Of a stretch of 64,000 nt of DNA, positions 11,398-23,836 are shown piece by piece. Both the position numbers and the translations under genes were made by a program. The notes under the pieces were generated by a model, which had not been told where the DNA came from, made no database searches, and was given only the letters and a program-made list of their open reading frames with translations. The DNA lies in contig NC_068558.1 in assembly GCF_022201045.2 (NCBI RefSeq), positions 44,233,001 through 44,297,000 on the forward strand, written 5' to 3'. The DNA is from Citrus sinensis. Lineage: Eukaryota > Streptophyta > Magnoliopsida > Sapindales > Rutaceae. Each line of letters starts with the position of its first letter. The stretch's first letter is position 1.

Positions 11398-12795
11398 AAT
11401 TAATCAAATCCCTTGGACATTGTCAGGAATTAAGAAAAGGTAATGCTGGGAATCTCGGCTGAACCATTTTTTCTTCTTCTTAATCCTTGTCATCTTCAAA
11501 GATGTCACATCCTTTGATCACGTAACTGTACCGGTGACCAAATTATAGAACTGTTCAAAGAAAAAACTTATTACGTATTAGACGGTCTGTCTTAATCCTC
11601 AGTAAACAATCAATCAACAAATGCACATTCACCACTAATTTTACTATTATCTAAGAGGTTTCTAACATCATCATCTGATTACATGGCTTTAAATCCAGCA
11701 TGAAATGCAGCCTCCAAGTGAGAGAACTTATAAGACAAATTACCTCGCGGAAACCATGCAGCAACAGACAACCTATGAAATGAATCTTGAACCCGTAGCG
11801 CAACCACATCTGCATCATTACTCTCCTCAATGAAGGTACAAAGGAGTTTAACTCCTAACAATAAAATCTATTAACATGTTCTGCAGTAAAAAGATAAATA
11901 AAGAACAGATATACCGAATGGTTGACACATAATTAATACAGAATAAAGATAAGACTTGAATTTTTTTTTTAATCCTTAATAAAACCAAGCGAATACTCGT
12001 TCCAACTTACTTTTTGGATAATAAAAATTTTATGCCAAACAGGTATTATGATGCTGGGTACAGAGAGCAGAAAATGAATTGTAATTAACAGAGAGAAGAA
12101 CAAAAAGGACATTTATATACACACATATACATATACATACATATGTATGTATATGTACCTTGTAGCCTTCAACAATCAATTCTACACCATGCATTCAAGA
12201 CAGCTATCTTATCAGCGTCAACATGAACTTTCCTCTTCAAGGTCGAGCCATTCAAGGCTTTAATAATATTAGCCTACTACAAGCAAAAAATTACTGCAGT
12301 TGCAGCATTTGGGCAAATTATATGTCAAATTAACAGCAAAGCATTATGTTATAATAAGAAATTAATATTCAATCTGGACTCCGCTACTGCAACATGTATG
12401 CTGCATACAGCTCACCTCAATCCTGACTGATAACTTGATATGAGAATGACAACGTTAGTGTAAATGTAAAGATTTACAGAAACAGGATATCATTTCATTC
12501 TACTGCATTCCATGTCAGCAAATTTCATACTGGAACAACTTAATCAAACTAGTATGCTTAGTAAATGCTTGCCCTTTGGCAACTTGAGAAGGCAGTGTGC
12601 TTGAATGAACCAAAAGCACACATAGACACATGCTGATAAAGATAATTATATGAGCATTATAGACAGGAAAATCAAGGCAGAAAATTACCCAAGGTGGTGG
12701 AGCAAACAAGCCTCTAATTTCATCGGCATCTAACCGTGGAACAAGTTCCATCAACAACGATCATTTAACCACATTCGAGACTGCTGATTGCTAAC
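11398..12795 (-). pseudogene. R3H-domain gene, truncated and broken copy
   Basis: Counterpart of the intact R3H gene at 16.3-18.9 kb. Remnants of exons 7 (about 11550-11398), 6 (about 11846-11744), 5 (about 12265-12160) and 3 (12795-12689) are recognisable in order. Exons 1, 2 and 4 are absent. Exon 7 has an in-frame TGA where the intact copy has GAA, plus an indel before the stop. Exon 6 carries an insertion that shifts the frame inside the R3H helix and has lost its acceptor. Exon 5 lacks about 45 bp. It cannot encode the family protein. Confidence 0.88.
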
Positions 12796-13197
12796 CTGCA
12801 ACAAAATAAAATGAGCCCCAATATGATTAATGAACTTGCACAAATTATATGGATTCTGTCTTTGTTCTGAAAAACATAAGATCAAAAGGAACCGTAGCGA
12901 AAATACACGAACAAAAACACCTCAAATATCTTCAGCAGAACAAGTAGTGATCAACAAAATACAGTCCAATGAAATTGGCTTACTGCTTATTGTATTACAA
13001 TGAAGTGATTTTATCATATAACATTGGATATCGGATACCACCAAATTGGATGGTACAAATGTAAATGTTATCTTAAAGATGTCTTGTACAAGGTATCGAA
13101 ACATGATCAAGAAACACTCCAGGGAATCATTATTTGAACGTAATGATTGACATTTATTGGAGTTGATCACACACGCATAATGGAAATCACTTGAAAT
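12796..13197. other. Junction between duplicated units
   Basis: Holds the end of unit A (homologous to R3H intron 2, up to about 12,965), the junction, and the PhzF copy 2 3' flank starting near 13,010. No gene. Confidence 0.65.
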
Positions 13198-15114
13198 CTA
13201 AACTAACAGAGAGCCTTCCATCACAGTAATAGCTTTTCCTCGCAGCTGCACTCTCTGATTCTGCTTGTCTACATGAATGTTCAAGATCCCACTTCTTGGT
13301 GATGCCTGAGTCAGGTAAAATGTAATCAACATATAACAATTAGAAGGAATATGAATAGACATAAATTAGAGAGAAATGGATGCAAAGAGAGTACCGCGTA
13401 AGCCACAAAATCACACTTTCCAAGCTTTTGACTCCAATAGGTTGCCAAAGCACAATGTGCACTCCCACAAACGGGATCCTGATATAAACAAGTCATGTAC
13501 ATATAAGACTGTTACTAGAACTGTTTCAATATTGACAGAGTTTTTGAAAATTACTTCCATCTTACTTATTGGATCCTAAACTACAGTACCACACATAAAA
13601 GAAAGTTCTTTGTTCTCTTACATAGACATTTTACTTCAAATGCCAAAAATCCTTCTTGAAATCAAAACAGAGCAATCTACACTAGACTTTAGAGGCACTA
13701 TATGTTTCGAAGTTAGTAAATGGGTGAAAAGCTAGTAGGAAATGAGCAATAATTTTGTTCACTTTCAGCTGTAACATTTCACTCAATTTGCAGGCCTTAT
13801 TACTCATCAGATTTTCTAAAACAGAAATGATAGTCAATGCACATCGCCATGTAGCATGAGTTATGACAAATGTACATGCTCATAATATAGTAGTATATAA
13901 ACTCATTCATTAAAACCAACGAGTTATTACCTCATTGATGCCAAATTTAGGGCAGAAGAATCGGCTATAAAAATCAAATCCAGACTCTGGAGGAGCAAGC
14001 CCTGAAACAATTATGCCGCTTCCAGGACATTTTCGTATTTCATCAAACTGTGGCTCCACGTCTGTAACAGATTTCGCCGATGGGAGCACCACCTGCATAT
14101 TGTAGCCAACTTCATTCAGAACAACTACTAACACTATATCCAAATGAGTAAAGGGTTAAAAGAAATTACAAAGATATCTTCTGAGGTAGTTGTTATCTTC
14201 ATATCCATGACTGAAGAAACACTCAAAGCCTTGTGAATTAAGGAAACCTCAGAAAAATTAAAATCAGTAGTTGGAACTATAGGAAAATCCAATTCAATAA
14301 AATAGCACTCTTGTGCTTCGCCTTTCTGTGAATTAGAGTCATTCATCGCCTTAACATCTGGAACTTTTTTGGCTGTTAGAATTCCAGACAGTGTGGCAAA
14401 TTCAATTATGTTGGAGTTTACCAAACCTCTCGAAAAGAGAGTGTGTGCAGCTGCTAATGTTGCATGACCACAAAGTTCAACCTGCAAAAAACTTATCCTG
14501 AAATTAAAATACACTCTCCTTTGTGTTGGAGTAAGTGTCATATGCATAAAAAACTATGACATGAACACATGAAAATATATGAAGCCTAATGATCAGAAAT
14601 AATATCATTCAAGATAAAAATTTAGCTATAATCTTCCTTCAGAACTAAAAGAAGCATAGCACATAAATAAGAGTAAACATTCCACAATGATGGAATGATG
14701 AAATAACTAAAACCCCATGAAATAAGATAAATCATCAAGCTCCAGAACTGAGCCAAATAGCTTCATCCACAACTTATAATTATAAAAACTGAAACTGACC
14801 TCAGCAACAGTAGTGAACCATCTAAGACGGAACCTCGGATTAGGAGATTCAGCATCAGTAAGGCGAGTCAAGTAACAGGTCTCGGAGATATTGAACTCAG
14901 AAGCCACAGCTTGTAGCCATTCTTCATCTCTATCTTCCTCTAACAAACAAACCGCTGCCGGGTTCCCCTTGAAAGCTGAGTCAGTAAAAGCATCCACCTG
15001 TCAAAGCAACAAAAAGAACCCAGTCCCATTCAACCACAACGGAACATCAATCTATATACAAAAGAGGAGATTACTATTAGTTACCACATAGTATTGTACG
15101 AGCTTCTTGGCCAT
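13198..15114 (-). CDS. PhzF-like isomerase, tandem copy 2
   Basis: Paralogue of the PhzF gene at 8.9-10.8 kb with the same six-exon structure: 15114-15085, 14997-14800, 14481-14170, 14092-13931, 13478-13395 and 13305-13198. Phases close to 297 residues, one codon shorter than copy 1 because CPGSG replaces CPGRRG in exon 4. The catalytic set is kept: Glu49 (ISET), His82 (CGHATLAAAH) and Asp235 (DPVCGSAH). The serine before the first intron in copy 1 (QYSV) is a tyrosine here (QYYV). The R3H gene lies upstream, both on the minus strand and about 1.2 kb apart, so they have separate promoters. It looks functional; expression or substrate differences from copy 1 cannot be read from sequence. Confidence 0.93.
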
Positions 15115-16344
15115 GTTGCAGAATAAAGAATGAAGTTTAGAGTTTGACACGTGAAACTTGGAGTTGCAGAGCTGAAACCCGAAACTGAGATGAAAGAAAT
15201 GGTCAACCTAACAGCCGCCAACCTACTGTCTTTTTCTTTATATTTTTTCCTTTCTTTCCACGCTTCTTCCCCTCTCGTTAATCACGGACGCTTGGCACAT
15301 TCGATTGGACTGTCCATGACACAATAAGATTTGTTTTTCTTAAAATTATCTTGTATTCTGCCTACTACAACCAACTGATTAACTTAATTTACAAGAAAAT
15401 AATTTTCTTAAATAGTAGAATCAAGTGAGGCAATGAATAAATTTTATTTGACTGTGAATTATATTAAATATAATTTAGAGAGACTCATGAGGAAATTAAA
15501 TATACTAATATCAATTTATTAATTATTAAATAATGTTTATTTAATAATAACATTGATAAATAAAATTTTTATTTAAATTTTATGTATGCCATTCATTTAT
15601 AAATTCATTGAATAGATGACTTGTCAATAAAATTTTTACTGTAGAATAAAAATTGTACAATTTATCATAGATAAATTCATGATATAGAAAGTATAATTTC
15701 TGAACTTGTTATGCGCGTAGATAAAACTTCGTTACAAGGTATCGAACAATTATCAAATCATTGTATGACATATCGTTTCTAAGTACATCACATAGATGCC
15801 ATGTTCGAAAAGTTTACGGAACGCGTTTAATATGACACGAATAACTTTAACACATAGATAAACATCTCATTAATAACTGATTCAACACCGCTAGGACATG
15901 TTCAAAACTTCAAGGACCACAAAACCTAACCCACCTTGCAGGAAGCTGAAATGCCACCAACCAAGCAAATTATTCAAATAAACCCCTTCAAATTCTATGA
16001 AAAAGCCAATCACCTGAACAATTATTTTGCCGTCAATCCAGCATAAATTCATCTGAATATAAGGGAAGAAATGACATAACGTATATTAATCCCTCAAATA
16101 TAACATATTCTAAATGAAGTCAAGCTAAGAAGTAACTTGACAAATCCTAACTTATACGGGTTTTTGGACGGGTAGACTACAGACACCCCTGTTTTACAAA
16201 GCTGATGATCAATAAACAAATATAATTGAAAGCTGAAACACAGAATTACATTTCACTTCATCGAAGGTTACATGAAGTTGGTACATGACATAATGTACAA
16301 TCTTATTTATGTACAAGAATGGGGAGCCCCAGCACCCAGGCACA
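15115..16344. other. Spacer between PhzF copy 2 and the R3H gene
   Basis: PhzF copy 2 promoter side, AT-rich filler about 15,330-15,850, and the R3H 3' UTR approaching 16,344. No coding region was seen. Confidence 0.6.
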
Positions 16345-18892
16345 TTACCAAATCCCTTCCTTGGACAGTCTTAGAAACTGCGAAAGGGTAATGCGGGGGA
16401 TCTCGGCTGAACCTTTTTTCTTCTTCTTAATCCTTGTCATTTTCAAAGATTCCTCATCCTTTGATTCTGTAACTGTTACTGAGACCAAATTATAGAACTG
16501 TTCAAAAACAGATTTTATTACGGATTAGATGGTCTGCCTTAATCTTCAGTAAACAATCAATCAACAAATGCACATCGACCATTAATTTTACTATTATCTA
16601 AGAGATCTCTAACATCATCATCTGATTACATGGCTTTCAGTCCGGTATGAAATGTGGCCTCCAAATGAAACAACTTATGAGACAAGTTACCTCACAGACA
16701 CCATGCAGCAACAACCTATGAAATGAATCTTGAACTCGTAGCACAAGCTCATCTGCATCTTTGCTCTCCTCAATGAAGGCTCGTATGCAAACCTGTGATT
16801 AAAAGGATTTTAACTCCTAATAACAATAAAATCTGTTAACAAGCCATGCATTAAAAAGACAAAGACCGGGCAGATATACCAGCTGGTTGACACATAATTA
16901 ATACAGAATAAAGATGAGACTTTAATATTTTAAATCCTTCATAAAACCAAATGGATACTCTTACCAACTTATTTTTGGATTATAAAAATTTAATGCCAAA
17001 CAGATATTATGATCCTCGCTACAGAGAACATAAAATGAATTGCAATTAACAGAGTAAAGAAAAAAAGGATGAATATAAATATGCACCTCGAAGCCCTCAA
17101 TAAGTTCTGGAAGATAGCTACGGCGAAATGCATCTCTTGTTCGACAATCGATTCTGCGCCATGCATTCAAGACAGCTATCTTATCAGTGTCAACATGACA
17201 TTTCCTCTTCAGGGTCGAACCATTTAAGGCTTTAATGATATTAGCCTGCCACAAACAAAAGATGATTGCAGTTGGAGCATTTTGGCACATTACATGTCAA
17301 ATTAACACAAAGCATTGTATTGGAGTCTGCATCCACACAAATCTCACAAAACTGCAGGTTATTCAGGCATATACTTTCTTGACAGCAGAAGAAATTTGAA
17401 AGATCAAAACTAGTTTTGGTGATTAAGAGAAGTAAAAAGACCTCTTTATCCATGTCTATATTCCTGAATTTGTCCCACTCTCCATAGTTAGTCATACAAA
17501 ATGGTGATGGCGGCACTTTGTCACCTGCAAAATGAACTCAAAATCAATGCTAAAATAACTGATTTTGCAAATTACTGCCACAAAGGTGCAAGTGACTTCA
17601 GAGATGCCAAAAATAAAAGTTGTGCTCCTGTTGTTCCCCAACAGAAAGAACGAAGAGTGTACTTAAATTTGCTGAGTAGTATCAAAGTTAGTACACACAC
17701 AAACATACAACGACTATATCCAAATAAACTTGACCGTATTATGATATAAGAAGTTAAGCAAATTTCCGTATTGATAAGAAAATAAGAACCAATCCGAACT
17801 CCACTACTGCAACATGTATATTGCACACGGCTCACCTCAAATACCCACAGATAACTTGACACAAGAAAGACAACCTTGGTGTAAATGTAAAGAATTACAG
17901 AAACAGGATAGTATTCAATTCTCTTGCATTTGCTTGTCAGCAAATTTCATATCGGAACAACTAAACCAAATTAGTATGCCAAGTAAGTGCCCTAGGGCAA
18001 CTTGATAAGGCAGCGTGCTTGAATGAGCCAAAAGCACACACAGACACATACTGATAAAGATAGCAGTTATTTGAGCATTATAAATAGGAAAATCAAGGCA
18101 GAAAATTACCCCAAGGTGGTGGAGCAAACAAGCCTCTAATTTCATCGGCATCTAACCGTGGAACAAGTTCCATCAACAAACGATCATTTAACCACCTTCG
18201 AGACCGTCGATTGCTAACCTGCAACAAAATAAAATGAGTCCCAATATGATTAATGAACTTGCACAAATTTAATGGATTCTTTATTCCCAAAAACATCAAA
18301 TGAAAATGAACCATATCGAACATACGTGAACAAAGACACCTCAAGTATCTTCAGCAAAACAACTTTTATCAGTAGTGATCAACAAAATACAATCCATCAG
18401 TGGGGACCCAAGTTAGGGTCACATAGATTGCACCAATCGTATGTATATGCAACGGGAAAATACAGTATTTGAACAGTGTCACTTAAGAAGAATCAAGTAT
18501 AAGAAATTTGAGCTGTCGTCACACAACTGGACAATTTGATTCAATATGAAGATCAAACTTATAGTGGCTATGTAATCTTCTCAAATTTACGTTACAGTAA
18601 CCATTTGTAGGTTAGGAAAGAGAATTACATTTCCGGTTAAGCTCTCTAGAAATTCGATTTTCTTTTCGATCGACATCCCACGTGACTTCGCACCCTCTCC
18701 TGCTAAAAAATAACACAAAAGAATTAAAAAAATTTCTCACATATACACGCGAGTGCAGAATATGTCTAGAAATACGATCTGGGTATTGCAAAATAATGCC
18801 ATAAAAGAAAAAAAAGAACCTTTGCTGGGATCAAGGAGAGGAGGCGAAAGAAGTAAGTCTTGCTCTCTCTCCATAATGTCCGGAGTCGCCAT
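16345..18892 (-). CDS. R3H domain-containing protein (R3H-associated N-terminal family)
   Basis: Predicted nucleic-acid-binding protein of unknown plant function. Seven coding exons: 18892-18820, 18699-18629, 18218-18110, 17524-17442, 17245-17087, 16792-16691 and 16497-16345. Phases close to 249 residues. Residues 35-115 match the R3H-associated region: KIEFLESLTGN, then RRSRRWLNDRLLMELVPRL and GLFAPPPWG. The R3H motif lies near residues 184-195 as R-x3-F-H-R-x3-H (RVQDSFHRLLLH). A lysine run follows (RIKKKKKGS, near residue 220), possibly a nuclear signal, and the protein ends KEGIW. A degraded copy lies at 11.4-12.8 kb in the tandem duplicate, so this is the only working gene of the pair. 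Confidence 0.9.
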
Positions 18893-21386
18893 AATTGATT
18901 GATTTGGTTGATTCAATTGATGAGCGGATAGATCTGGGCTCTGCTTTATCTCTTTGATTAAGAAGTTTTGAGGAACTAAGACGAGAGTGATTACGATAAT
19001 GGACAAGGCCGATTTTTTTTTTTTTTACCTTTCTTTTTTCTTTTCTGGCTGCGGTGGTACTGCTTAAATGAAAACAGAGCAGAACGCAAAAACACAGAGA
19101 GAGAGGAATATGCGAGTTCGTGTTTGCGAAGCGGTTTGACTGTTACTTGCGACTTGTCCGTAGCCAAATCTACCAGCCCTATCTATCTGCTCTAATTTCC
19201 CTTCCTCATATTAGAACGTGCTGCTAAAGGTTGTACCTCTTTATGCTGAACGTGGTTTTGACTTTTAGTTGAAAGACGAGGTTGTCTTGTCCCAAGGTGC
19301 AATCCCCTCGTAGCTGAAAATTTTGGAGCTTTGAATTTGATCATCAGGGGACACGTATGAAGAACGTGCACGATTTAGGCAGCTGTACATGTTTGTCAAA
19401 CTCTAGTTGTAGACTTATAGGGCTCCTCCTCCGTTCTGTTTTCTATTGTTAAATGCAACGGCAGATTGAAACTTATTTGCCCGAGGCGTGTAATCGGGAT
19501 GACGTTGGGTTCTTGTAGCATTATTACCTTTTCTTTTGTCTGCTTTGAGTTTTAATCGGCCCATCAATATGGCATTGCACGATCCAGATCCACGATTAAT
19601 CCAATATATGGTTGGTCTGTATGGCACATGGTAGACAGTTTGGCTGTCGGCCCATCGCGATGGTCCTTTTCTTTATTTTATATTTCGTGTTAGGATTTAA
19701 TCTAATGGTTAAGGCTCTGAGATTAAACAGTTGTAGAGTTAAACATTAAAGTATTGATAAACACTAGTTGATGTAGTTTAAAAATTAAGTTAATTTGACC
19801 TCACACTTATTTGATAGAAAATTTATAATATCTTTATTATTTTTGTTAAAATTATTATTTAAAAGTAATATTTACTAAATACTATCAACTTTTATTTATA
19901 ATTATAATTTTTTTTATATTAGTTGTACCTTAAAAATTACAATACCTCAATATTAAATAAGTCTTAATTCCAAAATCCATATAATATATCTTAACTAATG
20001 TAACACACGACTTGTCTTCATCATAAAATATTATGTTCTACATGTATAAATAAATAAATAAATAAATATATATATATTATTTATTTATTTATTTATATAT
20101 ATATATAGATAGATAGCAAAATTTATTATAGAATATCAACTTCATTTGATATTGAAAACAACAACATATGCTTCTTTAGAAAAAAAAATGAAAAAGAAAA
20201 AGAAAATAACAACATATGACTAAAAAAAACCAACAATTTTTCTCATTAAAAATAATATGGTTTCTTATTTTCATGGCATATTTCGTATAGGGAAATATCC
20301 ATTTTTGTAGTAATGCGCCGTCTCATTCTAAGAAAACAAAAGTTAACGTCTCGCTATGAGAAAAAGAAAGTGGATAATTCATTCCCCATTTCCACGTTTA
20401 AGGGGACAAATATGGCATTTCACATCATGTCCTTCACTATCTCCAAAATGCGGATACTACATGGCTGCAACAATGTACGTACAAGCCAATCCCAGAAGCA
20501 AAGGTGGCAAAGGGCAAAGCTCTTTCCTTTGGTTTTTCTCTTACAATTAATATTAATATCCCCCTCTGTCTCTCACAAAACCCTAACTCCGCCACCTTTA
20601 AATCCTTTGGGTAAGTTTCTCTTTATCTGTAGAATCTCTAGGTGTGCATGTATATATATATATATATAAGCATGTATCATGTTGTTTTCAGTATTACGAA
20701 AAAATGACCATGCTGTTATACTAGCTTATCACGTCTTTATGTATAACTATCAAACTTGAAAATGTTTTTCTTCTGATAGGTCTATGTTTAAATGAGCATT
20801 TCATTTATATGGGTGGGTTTCTGTTCGGTTTTTAATATCATATATATGGGAAATTTCTTTGTAGCTTAAACTTGTCTTATGTTATGTGATTTACAGCCAG
20901 TTGCTATCCCTTAAAATTGGAATGGACTAATATTGTTGTATTAAAAATTTCCATTTCTTTTCACTTAGTCCGATCTCGGATGTCAAATATGCATGACTCA
21001 TTTTGTAATCCATTTTTCTATTTTTTAGATTAACTAAATAAAGAACTTTGTAATTACGGGGGGAAAAAAAAGATGCTAATAAATAAATAAAGACTGTTCT
21101 TTCTTGACTCGCTGCATTCATTGATATCCTGTGATTTAAGCCGTGTCTTCATAAATGTGTTGTTTCTCTACGTCTTAGCATCTTATACCATTTAGCTTGT
21201 CTGGTTTTAAATTTCTGATCAAATTAAAAATTTTTGGAATCGGTCGATTAATTCTATATAAGACTCACTCCTCTGCTTTTTGTCACTTTGTTTACGGTAC
21301 TTACCACTCACAGTAATTCATGCTATTTTACTGCTTACTAGTAACTAAGGGTTGGAACTTAGAAGGTTTGGCTTGAGTTATATAGA
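18893..21386. other. Divergent intergenic region between R3H (-) and bHLH (+) genes
   Basis: R3H 5' UTR and promoter (to about 19,200), AT-rich DNA with a long AT palindrome (20,041-20,105), then the bHLH 5' side. A telo-box-like AAACCCTAA occurs near 20,580 and a strong donor GTAAGT at 20,611. The latter suggests a 5' UTR exon ending at 20,610 and spliced close to 21,385. Confidence 0.5.
20041..20105. repeat. AT-rich inverted repeat (TAAA/TTTA arms)
   Basis: A run of TAAA units followed by TATATA and then TTTA units forms a near-perfect hairpin with arms of about 30 bp, ending in TAGATAGATAG. Confidence 0.75.
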
Positions 21387-23480
21387 ATGGAAGGACAAAG
21401 TGATCAGCAGAAATTTCAGTGGTTGATGTCATCAAATTTTGATGGGAATGCCAATGATGAGTCTCATGGACCTGGATATGATCTAAACCAACCCTTTGTT
21501 GCGGAAGCTGGATGGGATGGGAACCAGCATAATTCTCTGCCTTTACCTCAGTGGCCATACAGCTGGAAAGCTCCTCGCAGCTACATTGATTTGATTGCAG
21601 AAAGTTCCACATTTCTTGAAAATGCTACTGGTGCAGATATGTTAGAGTGTATTACTTCACCTGTTGGTGGGGCTCACTCTGTTTATGGAGGCTCTGAAAT
21701 CCAAAGAGAACTATTGTTCAACAATCTTGGGAACCCTTGCGGTCATACACCTCCTTATGGAGACTCTGAAATCCAGAAAGACCTATTGTTCAACAATCTT
21801 GGAAATGCCTGTGGTCATGCACCTGCTTATCCATTCTTCGACTTGGATGTTTCAAAGGTAAAGCCATCTTCCTAGGTGCTTTATGAGGCAACGACCATGA
21901 AGCTGAAATGTCTGATTGGGTATGTGCTACAGGTAAGATTTCAGAACCCATATGATGTTGTGGAATCACAAAACAGCAACTTTATGTTCTTCCCGCAGCA
22001 GATTCTTTCTCAGGTTTATTTCATCCATTAATATCTCCATTTCCAAATACAAGTTGAGCATATTGTCTTAAGCAGTCATTAAACTTGAGGACTTGATTTT
22101 TGATAGGTAGATGCCAATATCTCGCACCAGAATCAAACTTTATGGAGACAAGAACCATATGAAGAATGTAATGTGTCTCAACTTTATCCCAGGGTAACAG
22201 TTGCTCCATCTATTTACCTTTCCAAACAACGATCCAGGGTATCGAAACAAAGAGCCAGTGCATCTTATCGTGCAAGTAGAATACCCTTCTCAGCCATTGC
22301 AGAAGCTAATGTATCAACCCCTGTACTCAACGGACCAACAAATATGGTTACAATCAGATAATTCATTTTACTAATTTTTCTTATTTGGAATAAAATAATA
22401 GTCGTTGTAGTACTCTGACTAAAGTTTATTTCTGATTCATTGTCGCAAGACACGAAGAGCTGAAAGAATCAGAGCATCGCAAGAACTGCTTCCTCATTCT
22501 GTAGAGGTAATGTGTCAATGCTTTCACAGTTATCGTGACAATTAACATGTATGCATGACACGAGAAGTTTTTCAATTATGTAATCTTAAGGTGTGCTGCA
22601 TATCCTAATGCTAATTCCCTCATGCATTGTCTTTTACATATAAAAATAATAGCAAAATTTTGTTATATGTTTATTACGTACAATACTCTAAAGATGCCAT
22701 TGTAATAAGGAAATGGCGTTATATTGTGTATGCTTTTTGGGATCCCAATGTCCGTCGTCACGCTATGTCTAGTTCCAATGATTGTGCATGTGAAATTTTA
22801 AAGGTGAGCACTGGTTCACTTTTGGTTTTGCAGGGTGGTCATGCAGCTGTGGTGGATGATACCATTGACTACATCAAGTTTCTACAGTCACGAGTGAAGG
22901 TATGGCGTACCCTGAGGTGCCATTTTACACCACTTATGCACCGACAGTCACTTACCATATTGACATGTATTTCTTTCTATGTGCGAAATTCAATACAAGC
23001 GTATGGTTCAAACTTCAAATAAGTTGAATCCGATTCTTCATTGCTTTCATTTGCTTTAATGACAGTTCCAGCGATCTTAAGATAAAAATTTACTTCCATA
23101 GGTGCATATCTATCGTAAACTTTTTGCAATGATGGTGTAGATTTGTATGTTTATCAAACCATATCATAATATTAAGGAAGTAATTTGAAAAGCAAACTCA
23201 ATTCTGCAGGAACCAAGTCAAAGCGGATTTGAATGCCAACCAACTTCAGATCCTTTCGTTTTCCTCGAGGTATTAATTACCAAAGAGTAATTAAAACTCA
23301 AGCAAGCTCACTGTGTAGCAACCAAACACTGATGCTGATTATTTGCAGGGATATGGCCACTACATTCTCAATGAACAGAATACAAATGAACCATTTGAAG
23401 AGATGGTGGCAGAGTTGCCAAAGATGAATCCTTCAGCAGCACGTCAGTTGTTGGAGAACAGCGGCCTATACCTGATCTGA
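21387..23480 (+). CDS. bHLH-like transcription factor with eroded basic region
   Basis: Seven coding exons 21387-21857, 21933-22013, 22107-22346, 22450-22506, 22834-22899, 23210-23269 and 23349-23480 are all whole codons and give 368 residues. The helix-loop-helix is residues about 266-305: ERIRASQELLPHS, then AAVVDDTIDYIKFLQSRVK. It is followed by the C-terminal GYGHYILNEQ and ARQLLENSGLYLI typical of one plant bHLH subgroup (recalled, not searched). The basic region is the odd part: only TRRAER precedes helix 1, and the upstream residues (QRASASYRASR) do not show the H-E-R DNA-contact pattern. Exon 4 looks shortened by small indels at its 5' end. A 25-residue stretch (residues about 101-152, SEIQ..LLFNNLGN) is repeated twice. 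It could be a non-DNA-binding HLH regulator or an early pseudogene. Confidence 0.78.
21684..21820 (+). repeat. Internal coding tandem repeat in bHLH-like exon 1
   Basis: Two in-frame copies of about 60 bp read SEIQRELLFNNLGNPCGH and SEIQKDLLFNNLGNACGH. Confidence 0.85.
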
Positions 23481-23836
23481 TGCTCATGTCTTCGGCTGAA
23501 GGGTAACGCTTGCCAAAGCCAAGAAACCTCAAAGATGCCTGGCAATCCTATCTAAACTCATGGTTTTTTTTAATTATGTGAATTTGTCTTTTTGAATGGT
23601 TATGCTAGCCCTGAGATGCTGTTATTGGATGCTAGAAAAAGATCAAAATGCAGAAGAAAAAGAGAAAACATTCTTCTCGAATTTTCTGATGCTTTGCGGT
23701 ACTCACTCCTGCTGATTCACATTTAAATCAGCAAACGAAAGTAAACAAGAGTAGAATTAACATTAAAGAAATTTGATATTAGGATTCTGTATCTCGCAAT
23801 CTATCCTCGTTGATCTGTCTTACTCATGAGAGGCCT
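23481..23836. other. Convergent 3' flanks of bHLH-like and TVP38-like genes
   Basis: The two genes end tail to tail 356 bp apart. The stretch is presumably shared by both 3' UTRs. Nothing else was seen. Confidence 0.6.

Larger units (their letters stand above)
8720..18395. repeat. Tandem duplication of a PhzF-R3H gene block
   Basis: Unit A is about 8,720-12,965 and unit B about 13,010-18,395, both in the same orientation. Matches run through exons, introns and flanks: TAACATTGGATATC at the left edge of both, and AGTAGTGATCAACAAAATAC at the right edge (12,943 and 18,373). Unit A has lost about 450 bp around R3H exon 4 and about 0.6 kb of the spacer compared with B. R3H exons 1 and 2 lie outside the block, so unit A never received them or lost them. 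Confidence 0.88.

Noticed and set aside
19415-19627. 70-codon minus-strand open frame with basic, non-repetitive composition
   Set aside because: No recognisable domain, no splice partners, and it lies in a promoter-like spacer; probably chance.
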